NCBI GenBank assembly: GCA_017652545.1
Contig: JAGCAV010000180.1
Span: forward strand, 1 to 18,788
Source of the DNA: Lachnospiraceae bacterium
GTDB taxonomy: Bacteria > Bacillota_A > Clostridia > Lachnospirales > Lachnospiraceae
Direction of reading: 5' to 3'
DNA: 18,788 nt
How positions within the stretch are numbered: the stretch's first letter is position 1; the number at the start of each line of letters is the position of its first letter. Below the pieces are notes generated by a model. It had not been told where the DNA came from, did not search any database, and worked only from the letters and a program-made list of their open reading frames with translations. Positions 1-5,940 of this stretch are shown here, piece by piece. Position numbers and translations under genes: made by a program.

Positions 1-269
1 AGGTTGCATTGGCTGGTGATGCTGGCGATCAGAAATGGCGGGATGTGTTCACCTGCGTCTTCTGCTTTCCTCAGTTTTTGTGAAGCCAGTTTGCTGGCAG
101 CCACAAACTTCACCATAAACGCGCTTTCCCTGGGATTTTTCAGTGTAGCCCTGATCGCATCTGTGACAACCTGTTCCACACTTTTGGTCATGTATTCCTG
201 AATATCGAATGTCTCCTGCCGGCTGTTCATTTCGATGGTATTCGGATCTGGTTTCTTTTCACTTATCAT
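1..269 (-). CDS. Radical SAM protein, N-terminal fragment (cut by window edge)
   Basis: Reading leftward from an ATG at 269-267, the frame stays open for 89 codons to the window edge, so only the N-terminus is present. It begins MISEKKPDPNTIEMNSRQ, has a helical stretch (KSVEQVVTDAIRATLKNP) and ends ...IASITSQCNL. A 'TxxCNL' ending after about 85 residues is how several clostridial radical SAM/SPASM proteins lead into their CxxxCxxC iron-sulfur cluster motif (usually CNLHCxxC), so the next residues should complete that motif. The family uses a 4Fe-4S cluster and S-adenosylmethionine to make a 5'-deoxyadenosyl radical; the substrate cannot be told from this fragment. The ribosome site is modest (AGGGAAG about 10 bases before the ATG). 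It lies downstream of the GNAT gene with an 83-bp gap in which I see no clear terminator. The call rests on the leader sequence and one cysteine motif. Confidence 0.6.
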   Translation of the reverse strand, partial: MISEKKPDPNTIEMNSRQETFDIQEYMTKSVEQVVTDAIRATLKNPRESAFMVKFVAASKLASQKLRKAEDAGEHIPPFLIASITSQCN

Positions 270-352
270 ATTTCTGTTTCTTCCCTGTTGTTTTTTGTTT
301 CTGTCAAAATGTGACCTGTCGCTCAGCGCGCAGCATGGCATACCAGCTCGCA

Positions 353-883
353 TCACAGATGCCTCAGATCATCTCTGAGCATTGCATAAACAAAGGTATC
401 CTTCCATTTTGGCGCACCGTTCTCATCGGTATGGAAATAGATATTCCGGCGAAAATGCGCCTCCCGCCTCAGGCCTGCCTTCTCCAGCAGTCTCCACGAG
501 CATATGTTGCGGGGATCACATTCCGCAAAGACTCTGTGTGCGCCTTCCCTGAAAGCATTCCCGATCACCGCAGAAAGGGCTTCGCGGGCATATCCCATCC
601 TCCGGTAATTCTGGTTGATGATGTAGCCGACTTCCCTTCCATTGAAGTCCCTGCCGCCGCAATAGATGTTTCCGATCACTTTCCCGGAGGCGAGGTGCTC
701 CACGGCAAAGAATTCCTCTGAACCGATCCGGTACTTTAGGTGCTCCCTGCCATTTTCATAAGTGATTCCGGGATAGCCCTCGAATTCATCATTTTCCAGC
801 TGCGACAGAAACTCATACAGATCATCATAATCGGATTCTCTGAAGGGCCGCAGGATCAGCCGTTTTGTTCTGATTGTATTCAC
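353..883 (-). CDS. GNAT family N-acetyltransferase (RimJ/RimL-like)
   Basis: A 176-residue protein of usual size for single-domain GNAT enzymes, which move an acetyl group from acetyl-CoA to an amine. It starts with the RimJ-type opening 'TIRTKRLILRPFRESDYDDL' (residues 3-22), has a central beta-strand region with VIGNIYCGG, and the acetyl-CoA pyrophosphate loop appears as RRMGYAREA near residues 94-102. A late 'NxxSxxLLEKxGF'-type helix is seen as NICSWRLLEKAGL (126-138). The reading frame is open further upstream, but the family alignment begins at NTIRTKR, so I chose the GTG at 883-881, with GGGGA nine bases upstream. It follows the small P-loop gene by 43 bp on the same strand and may be co-transcribed with it. 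The substrate, whether protein N-terminus, antibiotic or small amine, is not readable. Confidence 0.85.
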   Translation of the reverse strand: MNTIRTKRLILRPFRESDYDDLYEFLSQLENDEFEGYPGITYENGREHLKYRIGSEEFFAVEHLASGKVIGNIYCGGRDFNGREVGYIINQNYRRMGYAREALSAVIGNAFREGAHRVFAECDPRNICSWRLLEKAGLRREAHFRRNIYFHTDENGAPKWKDTFVYAMLRDDLRHL

Positions 884-926
884 TGCCTTGTTTCCCCGAT
901 TACTCTTTCCCTCTTCCAGAGAATAT

Positions 927-1379
927 TCAACAGATATTAACAACACGTTTCCTGAGTGCTTCACACAAAGAATCAGCATCCCCGCAGACTCCGTCGAAGC
1001 GGTAATCGTAAGTCCCGTCTTCGAACATCCCGTGCTTTCTCTCCAGCATCTGCGCAACCGGCTGAGGCAGATTGCCATGCATCCTCACCCTGAAGCGCTC
1101 CCTGATCGTATCCAGGTCGGCGCTTACAAGAATTCTGACCGCTCCTTCCGGCAGCAGCTTCACCTGTTCCGGTTCGGAAATCACATAGATTAGATTCTCC
1201 CCGGCAACCGCATGTGTAAGCTTTTTTGTAAACAGCGCTGTCGCTTCGCTTTCGGATTTTGCCAGCCGCAGATAGTCTTTTCCTGAGATGACCTCTGCAC
1301 CAATTTCACTTTTGATCCTGTCTGCCAGCGTTGATTTCCCGCTGCAGTTTTCTCCTATTATGCCGATAACCATCTTCAT
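927..1379 (-). CDS. Small P-loop NTPase, probable nucleotide/small-molecule kinase-like protein
   Basis: A 150-residue protein with a Walker A motif right at the N-terminus (GENCSGKST, residues 9-17) after a hydrophobic beta strand (MVIGIIG), as in adenylate-kinase-like and AAA-type small kinases. A second strand (LIYVISEPEQV) and the later RILVSADLDTIRERFRVRMHG fit a short kinase fold with a lid-like arginine-rich helix. No specific family is recognised and the substrate is unknown. Two starts are possible: ATG at 1379 (GGAAGG four bases away) or ATG at 1373 (about ten bases from AAGG); the second has better spacing. The first ATG overlaps the stop of a 22-codon frame as ATGA. The gene sits between the DUF1801 gene upstream and the GNAT gene downstream on the same strand. 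Confidence 0.75.
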   Translation of the reverse strand: MKMVIGIIGENCSGKSTLADRIKSEIGAEVISGKDYLRLAKSESEATALFTKKLTHAVAGENLIYVISEPEQVKLLPEGAVRILVSADLDTIRERFRVRMHGNLPQPVAQMLERKHGMFEDGTYDYRFDGVCGDADSLCEALRKRVVNIC

Positions 1380-1444
1380 CCCGCCTTCCGTCCGTGAATC
1401 CTGATAAAATGATGGATGAACGCCTCAACCCGGCCCATCCTCAT
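1376..1444 (-). CDS. Possible 22-codon micro-ORF coupling two genes
   Basis: Between the DUF1801 stop and the kinase-like start lies a frame of 22 codons. Its ATG (1444-1442) overlaps the upstream TGA as ATGA and its own TGA (1378-1376) overlaps the downstream ATG as ATGA. The peptide starts MRMGRVEAFIHHF and ends with a basic RIHGRKAG. This double overlap fills the gap exactly. No convincing ribosome site is seen, so translation would rely on coupling from the DUF1801 gene. It could equally be chance; no family is recognised. Confidence 0.25.
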   Translation of the reverse strand: MRMGRVEAFIHHFIRIHGRKAG

Positions 1445-1857
1445 GCATGTTTTCCCGTATCCCGGCACCAGGCAGCGATCTGTGCGATCAGATCAAGCGG
1501 AAGCTCCACGGAGTAAGGTATCCTGACCGACCCTTTGCTGTATGTGCAGCCTGCCTGATCCAGCTTCTCAGAAAACTGCTCCACGGCCTCCGGGCCCGGA
1601 TACAGCCCGATATGGTTTTTTGACGCCGCAAAATGAATGATATTGTGACCCTTCCAGTAGGTCGGCATGGACCACGAGATCTTCTCAGTCATATCCGGCA
1701 GTTCTCTTCTGAGTACCGCCCGGATGCTTTGCAGCCTGTCCCGGATTCCTTCGTCCTGTGCAAGGATATACTCATCTACTGATTCCGGTGCTTTCCCGCA
1801 ATAGTGGTCCTGATTCGTATTCTTAAAAGTGCGGCCGCACTTCGGACATTTCCACAT
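1441..1857 (-). CDS. DUF1801 domain protein with N-terminal zinc ribbon
   Basis: A 138-residue protein. Residues 1-21 form a short zinc-binding knuckle (C4, C7, H18, C20 in CPKCGRTF...DHYC). The rest matches the DUF1801/YdhG-like fold: VDEYILAQ, RLQSIRAVLRRELPDMTEKISWSMPTY, then the conserved HIGLYPGPEAVEQF and a GSVRIPYSVELPLDLI ending. Proteins of this fold are called iron chaperone-like (YdhG/Fra) in some annotations, but the role in bacteria is not settled and may be wrong for this subgroup. The zinc-knuckle fused form is common in clostridia. A good ribosome site GGAGG lies nine bases before the ATG. Its stop overlaps the start of a possible 22-codon frame leading into the kinase-like gene, so the three may be one transcript. 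It starts 28 bp after the DUF3990 stop. Confidence 0.85.
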   Translation of the reverse strand: MWKCPKCGRTFKNTNQDHYCGKAPESVDEYILAQDEGIRDRLQSIRAVLRRELPDMTEKISWSMPTYWKGHNIIHFAASKNHIGLYPGPEAVEQFSEKLDQAGCTYSKGSVRIPYSVELPLDLIAQIAAWCRDTGKHA

Positions 1858-1885
1858 GATATGGTGCCTCCGTATTTTTTGTCTG

Positions 1886-2413
1886 CTATTCTCCGACGAT
1901 CTCCTTCAGGACCTTCGCAAAAGCAGCGTCGTACGCGTCCTGCTCTGCTTTGCGCGATCCCTCGTCCAGCTTCGTGATCTTTTCAGACCGAATCCATCGA
2001 AGCTGACGCACGGCCTTCTCTGTCTTGATGGCCACCTGTGTGAACTCGGGGCCGATCATCAGAAGCTTCATGGCATCCGCCGGTTTCAGAAAACCGCTGC
2101 TGATGATTCCCAGCGTATCAAAGATGATATCGTTGGCGATCGGACCGATCACAACATCAGCCAGGAGCTGGTCCCTCGCTCTGCGGTTCTGAAAGATGTA
2201 GCCAAACCAGTCCTCATCCCGGTCGAATCTGTGAAGCAGCAGACCGTCTTCGTCCAGTTCATATTCATTTACGATGGCATCCGCGTGAGCCCAGCGATAT
2301 GCAAAATCCATATCCGGTGTCAGGTAAAAACCCTGCCCGAAATCCGCGTTTTTCCGCCCGAGGTAAATATCCGGGTCGCGGATGACCTGATTGCCTGTAT
2401 GATACAATTTCAT
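1886..2413 (-). CDS. DUF3990 domain protein (possible ADP-ribosyltransferase-fold toxin-like)
   Basis: A 175-residue protein matching DUF3990 over nearly its full length: MKLYHTGNQVI at the start, then the conserved GRKNADFGQGFYLTPD (19-34) and FAYRWA (37-42), a middle VVIGPIANDIIFDTL (87-101) and the late TEKAVRQLRWI (131-141). From family knowledge, DUF3990 has been placed near the ADP-ribosyltransferase fold, where an early H/R-Y and the GFY-T strand would line the NAD pocket; enzymatic activity here is inference. In many clostridia this gene sits next to a small DUF3791 gene that may be its partner. None is visible here: the 161 bp upstream hold only a terminator and AT-rich sequence, and downstream is the unrelated DUF1801 gene. 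The ribosome site is weak (GGGG about eight bases upstream of the ATG). Confidence 0.85.
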   Translation of the reverse strand: MKLYHTGNQVIRDPDIYLGRKNADFGQGFYLTPDMDFAYRWAHADAIVNEYELDEDGLLLHRFDRDEDWFGYIFQNRRARDQLLADVVIGPIANDIIFDTLGIISSGFLKPADAMKLLMIGPEFTQVAIKTEKAVRQLRWIRSEKITKLDEGSRKAEQDAYDAAFAKVLKEIVGE

Positions 2414-2516
2414 TTTCTTTGCCCCGCTGCTTGATTCTCAGCATGTGAACAGAAACAGTATACCTGTTTCGCGCCTGCGGCACAATGCAAAATCAGGGAA
2501 CACAGTCCTCAGGCAG

Positions 2517-2548
2517 AAAAAAAGCAGGCAGCCTTTACAACTGCCCGC
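2517..2548 (-). terminator. Rho-independent terminator of the SH3b protein gene
   Basis: Read on the minus strand, GCGGGCAG pairs with CTGCCTGC (eight pairs, one G-T) across a nine-base loop and is followed directly by seven T residues. It lies 26 bp past the stop of the SH3b gene and separates it from the DUF3990 gene. Confidence 0.85.
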
Positions 2549-2574
2549 TTCCTGATGCACTGTGTCTGATCGTA

Positions 2575-3801
2575 TTACCACTCCATATTGAAGTAGTCAC
2601 CGTTGCTGTCAACGAAGGTTCCGTCATCCAGCCTGTGATATTCCGTACCGGACTCGTCATAGAAGGCGCCGCCGCCCGCAAAGACCTGAACCGGTCTGCC
2701 GGAGCCCTGGGACACCAGTCCATGGCTCTCATTCTCACCGGTACCGCCAAGGTTCGGCATTGAATCATACAGTGTCGTTCCGTCATCGCCCGCGTACGCA
2801 CCGCCGCCGGTCGCCCAGTACTTCACGCCGCTGGACGAATAATAGCTGCCGTCGCTGTAAGGTGTCAGGTACTCTCCGTTGCCGTTCGTCCAGTAGACCA
2901 TGAAGGCCCCGCCTGTGGGAACAACGCTGTCGGAGCCTGAACCGGCCGGATTGTATGTCGCGAAGGAATCTCCGCCTTCATTTGTCAGCTGGGTCTGTGA
3001 CAGCCAGGTAAACTTCGTGCCGTTTCCGTCATACCAGTTTCCGTCGGTCGCCTTGTAAATGGTCACGGCAGTGCCGGACATGGCATAGACTGTTGTCGCC
3101 GTGCCTGTGAAGGAGAGGCCCTGGACCGTCTTTTTCTCTTCTTTGGCTGCAGGCGCGCTGTCTGACAGATACGCGGAAGACACATAGCCTGTTCCGCCGC
3201 CAAAGGAAACCTGATACCATCCGATCTCCGCACCGTTCTGCAGCACACTGCCTGTCACCTGGACGCTCTGGCCGTATACCAGGGAACCGACGATCATCTC
3301 GGTCGTGGAGCAGCCTCTGCGGACATTCAGTCCGTCAGAAATGACATACATCGTCTTGTTCAGGGGGGTCATTGAGAAGTCTTCCACCCTTGGCTGTGCC
3401 GCGTCTTTCCTGACTTTTGTCTTTGTATCAAACACAAGCACCTTTGTCGAGATGATGGCATTGGCGATCTCGGGGATCTTGGCCGCATCGACGACAGACC
3501 CGGTGATGATAAAAACTTCGTTCTGTGTGGAATAGACAGCCTGGTATACATTGACATAGTGGTCATCCGCTACAGACATGACGGGAAGCTCTTCCCCGTT
3601 GGCAAGATGATCAATGGTGATCATATTTGCGCCGTCGCTGAGCACGATCCATCTGGCCGGATCCGTCATTTCCTTCCAGGAATCGTCAGGAAGGTCGATG
3701 GAAAGGATACCGTTGGATGCTGTAAAGGTTTCGGCAGCTGCAGGCACGGCAAGCGCCAGCACTGCCGCCGCGGCGAATGCCGCAAAAGCGGTTTTCTTCA
3801 T
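2575..3801 (-). CDS. Secreted SH3b-domain protein with C-terminal DG-aromatic repeats
   Basis: A 408-residue exported protein. Residues 1-23 are a signal peptide (MKK, alanine-rich core, AAA then E24). Residues 24-140 form an N-terminal domain I do not recognise (ASNGILSIDLPDDSWKEM...), resembling small beta-rich domains found beside SH3b in gut clostridia. Residues about 149-214 are a bacterial SH3 domain (LNVRRGCSTTEMIVGSL...GWYQVSF...GYVSSAYL), which usually binds peptidoglycan or other wall ligands. Residues 249-408 hold degenerate repeats with the pattern DG-aromatic...D-x-x-G-x-x-aromatic, for example ATDGNWYDGNGTKF, YSDGSYYSSSGVKYW, GAFYDESGTEY and DDGTFVDSNGDYF. There is no catalytic domain, sortase motif or membrane anchor, so it is likely secreted or held on the wall by SH3b or the repeats. 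A strong AAGGAGG lies 11 bases before the ATG. It is monocistronic, with promoter at 3904-3932 and terminator at 2517-2548. Confidence 0.9.
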   Translation of the reverse strand: MKKTAFAAFAAAAVLALAVPAAAETFTASNGILSIDLPDDSWKEMTDPARWIVLSDGANMITIDHLANGEELPVMSVADDHYVNVYQAVYSTQNEVFIITGSVVDAAKIPEIANAIISTKVLVFDTKTKVRKDAAQPRVEDFSMTPLNKTMYVISDGLNVRRGCSTTEMIVGSLVYGQSVQVTGSVLQNGAEIGWYQVSFGGGTGYVSSAYLSDSAPAAKEEKKTVQGLSFTGTATTVYAMSGTAVTIYKATDGNWYDGNGTKFTWLSQTQLTNEGGDSFATYNPAGSGSDSVVPTGGAFMVYWTNGNGEYLTPYSDGSYYSSSGVKYWATGGGAYAGDDGTTLYDSMPNLGGTGENESHGLVSQGSGRPVQVFAGGGAFYDESGTEYHRLDDGTFVDSNGDYFNMEW

Positions 3802-3822
3802 GAACTTATACTCCTCCTTTTT

Positions 3823-3842
3823 ACCGGACCGTGCTGTCCGGT
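3823..3842 (-). other. Leader hairpin just upstream of the SH3b gene SD
   Basis: On the minus strand ACCGGAC and GTCCGGT form a perfect seven-pair stem with a six-base loop, only three bases before the AAAGGAGG ribosome site. It may stabilise the mRNA or affect ribosome access. On the plus strand it is followed by only a broken T-run and has no upstream plus-strand gene, so a plus-strand terminator role is unlikely. Confidence 0.5.
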
Positions 3843-3861
3843 TTCTTATTTAAGATGAATC

Positions 3862-3883
3862 AGCCGGCAGATTTCTGCCGGCT
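3862..3883 (-). terminator. Nine-pair hairpin; probable end of the NEW3-ABC operon transcript
   Basis: AGCCGGCAG and CTGCCGGCT form a perfect nine-pair stem with a four-base loop, about 60 bp past the permease stop on the minus strand. The sequence after the stem is only moderately T-rich (GATTCATCTT), so as an intrinsic terminator it would be imperfect. It also lies downstream of the candidate SH3b promoter, so it would sit in that gene's leader and could act on both transcripts. Confidence 0.45.
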
Positions 3884-3903
3884 TACCTGTTGAATACGTT
3901 AAG

Positions 3904-3932
3904 AATATAACACCCTTTGATCCCTGCCGCAA
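3904..3932 (-). promoter_or_regulatory. Candidate sigma-A promoter of the SH3b protein gene
   Basis: On the minus strand, TTGCGG (3932-3927) and TATATT (3909-3904) are separated by exactly 17 bases, close to the TTGACA-17-TATAAT consensus. Transcription would begin near 3897, giving a leader of about 95 bases that contains the hairpins at 3862-3883 and 3823-3842. Confidence 0.5.
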
Positions 3933-3942
3933 CCCCTGCGGA

Positions 3943-4977
3943 TCAGTTTCCACGGACCTCCTGCCGCATAAAGCCGACATATGAGATCGTGAACGCCGCG
4001 AACGAGAGGGCCAGCAGACCGACCAGGTGAGGCCAGACAAGCAGCAGGCTCTGTCCCAGCGGAAGGTAGCTGCTCAGTGCGCCGACCAGCTGTGCATATG
4101 ACACGGCGTTGATCGCCCTGGTCGCCGGGTTCATCAGCACCGAACTGGCCTCTGAATACAGATAGTAAGGAGAGATCCGGTTCAGGTTCAGGTTAAGATT
4201 GTAGTTATTGAGCGCGTTGGCGGCCTGCTCATACTCCGTATTGACCGGGTAGACGGCATTCGCCAGAATACCTGCCAGAAGGCTCATGAAAATGGCGAAG
4301 AACAGCCAGAGCGCGATCGAAGCCAGCGCCGATGTCGCCGCGTGCCTGGTGAACACCGAAAACAGCATCGCCATCGCCAGCCAGAAGCAGATATACACGA
4401 TCGTATAGAGCAGATAGATCAGGACTCTGACGACTTCTTCACCCGACGGCCGTATGCCTGATGCCAGGAACCCCGCACAGCCGACCGCAATCCCCGTACT
4501 CACGACCATGACCGCGATCAGTGTCGAGGATGCCAGGAACTTGCCGATGATGATGGAATCCCTGTAGATCGGCTGCGACACCAGCCTGTTCAGGGTTCCG
4601 TTGTTTTTCTCGGCATTGATCGAGTCAAACCCGAGGATCAGTCCGATGAAGGGACCGATCAGCGCGATCAGCGACATGTAGGAGGGGATCGAACTGCCGC
4701 TGGTGGTGAACAGTTTCAGGAACATATAGCTCGCGTCAAAGGAAGCATTCTTGTCCACAGCCGCGTTCATGATCGCGCTTTTGATTCCCGTAACCGCGCC
4801 GTATACGCTGGCGATCGTCATCGCGATCACCAGGATCAGAATAATGATAAACCTTTTGCTGGTCACATGATCTGCCATTTCTTTCCGGTAGAGCGCCCTC
4901 AGGCTGTGATAGCGGATGCTCCTGCGCTTATGCTCTTCTGTGACCGAAACGGTGCTTCCTGCTGCCGCCTTTGTCAT
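3943..4977 (-). CDS. ABC-2 type transporter permease subunit
   Basis: A 344-residue integral membrane protein. Hydrophobic segments lie near residues 43-62, 100-118, 148-172, 186-207, 217-240 and 312-336, giving about six spans with a cytoplasmic N-terminus. The ABC-2 hallmark after the second span is clear: FDSINAEKNNGTLNRLVSQP followed by YRDSIIIGKF (117-147), as in NosY/CcmB-like and multidrug ABC-2 permeases. A large outside loop (241-300) contains the odd stretch NNYNLNLNLNRISPYYLY. I chose the ATG at 4977-4975, nine bases after AAGGAG; another ATG at 4986 touches the SD and is a poor start. The first 50 bases overlap the end of the ATPase gene, so the two are translationally coupled. 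It forms the membrane channel with the ATPase and is encoded with the NEW3 protein. The transported substrate is unknown. Confidence 0.9.
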   Translation of the reverse strand: MTKAAAGSTVSVTEEHKRRSIRYHSLRALYRKEMADHVTSKRFIIILILVIAMTIASVYGAVTGIKSAIMNAAVDKNASFDASYMFLKLFTTSGSSIPSYMSLIALIGPFIGLILGFDSINAEKNNGTLNRLVSQPIYRDSIIIGKFLASSTLIAVMVVSTGIAVGCAGFLASGIRPSGEEVVRVLIYLLYTIVYICFWLAMAMLFSVFTRHAATSALASIALWLFFAIFMSLLAGILANAVYPVNTEYEQAANALNNYNLNLNLNRISPYYLYSEASSVLMNPATRAINAVSYAQLVGALSSYLPLGQSLLLVWPHLVGLLALSFAAFTISYVGFMRQEVRGN

Positions 4978-5935
4978 TATTCTCATCTCCTTCTTTCTCT
5001 GCTTCCTCAAAATAGACACGGTAGATCTCGTCCAGATCCCCGCCCTTCTGATGCATATGCAGAATCTTGTACTCATGCGTTCCGAGGAACCTGGTAATAT
5101 CGCTGCGCAGATCCTTGGAGGAATTGATCACAAATGTGCTGCCTTCTTTCGATATCCCGGTAATGCCCTCCAGTCCGCCGAGGAAGCCCAGGAACCTGTC
5201 ATCACACGGCTCTGCCGCGATCTCCAGTGTATAATGTCCCTGCGCCGCGATCTGGGATCCCAGTTCGCCGATCCCGCCGCAGGCGATCAGGCTTCCGTCC
5301 ACGAAGATGCCGACCCGGTCACAGATCTGCTGGATCTGGTAGAGCTGATGGCTGGATACCAGGATCGTTTTCCCGTCCTGTGTGCTCAGCTGTTTGATCA
5401 GGCTCAGGAACTCACGCATGCCTTCCGGGTCAAGGCCTGCCGTGGGCTCATCCATGATGATGACTTCCGGGTCTTTAATCAGGACATCCGCAATGCCGAG
5501 CCGCTGCCGCATACCTTTTGAATAGGTTCCCGTCTTCTGGTCCGCAGCGTGCGCCATACCAACCTTTTCGATCAGGCTGTTGATCAGCGGATCGATCTCT
5601 TTTTCCGGAATCCCGTTCAGCCTTGCCGTAAACTTAAGGTTCTCCCTGCCAGTCATGTCGCCGTAAAACCCGACATTGTCCGGCATGTATCCGGTGATCC
5701 GCTTGACCTGCATGGACTGCCTTGTGCAGTCATACCCGTCGATCAGCGCCCTGCCCTGCGTAGGTTCGGTCAGTCCCAGAAGCATCAGTATCGTTGTCGT
5801 TTTTCCCGCACCATTCGGTCCGAGCAGCCCGAATATCTCACCCCGCCTGATCTCCAGGCTGAGATGATTGACAGCTGTTTTTGTGCCGTAGGCTTTGGTC
5901 AGATCTTCGGTACGGATAATCATTGTATCCGTCAT
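4928..5935 (-). CDS. ABC transporter ATP-binding protein (partner of ABC-2 permease and NEW3 protein)
   Basis: A 335-residue ATPase with one nucleotide-binding domain: Walker A GPNGAGKT at 39-46, the GYMPDN segment at 82-87 in the Q-loop place (typical of this subfamily, without Gln), signature YSKGMRQRL at 138-146 in place of LSGGQ, Walker B with VIIMDEPTAGLDP at 158-170, and H-loop histidine H196 (VSSHQ). The roughly 100-residue C-terminal extension resembles the regulatory tail of CcmA/NatA-like export ATPases. It would power the ABC-2 permease encoded next, from the cytoplasmic face. Start: ATG at 5935, nine bases after AGGAG; the ATG at 5944 overlaps the upstream TGA as ATGA but directly abuts the SD. 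Only five bases separate it from the NEW3 gene. The 3' end overlaps the permease start by 50 bp. Confidence 0.93.
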   Translation of the reverse strand: MTDTMIIRTEDLTKAYGTKTAVNHLSLEIRRGEIFGLLGPNGAGKTTTILMLLGLTEPTQGRALIDGYDCTRQSMQVKRITGYMPDNVGFYGDMTGRENLKFTARLNGIPEKEIDPLINSLIEKVGMAHAADQKTGTYSKGMRQRLGIADVLIKDPEVIIMDEPTAGLDPEGMREFLSLIKQLSTQDGKTILVSSHQLYQIQQICDRVGIFVDGSLIACGGIGELGSQIAAQGHYTLEIAAEPCDDRFLGFLGGLEGITGISKEGSTFVINSSKDLRSDITRFLGTHEYKILHMHQKGGDLDEIYRVYFEEAEKEGDENNDKGGSRKHRFGHRRA

Positions 5936-5940
5936 GATTG

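Noticed and set aside
1..201. Plus-strand 65-codon frame at the left edge
   Set aside because: It lies opposite the radical SAM fragment, which has a coherent minus-strand protein reading into a conserved cysteine motif.
884..1078. Longer N-terminus for the GNAT gene from an ATG at 1078
   Set aside because: The extra 65 residues overlap the kinase-like gene in another frame and do not resemble GNAT sequence; the family match starts at the GTG at 883.
2414..2574. A hidden DUF3791-type partner for the DUF3990 gene
   Set aside because: The gap is 161 bp and holds the SH3b terminator; no frame long enough with the family pattern is present on either strand.
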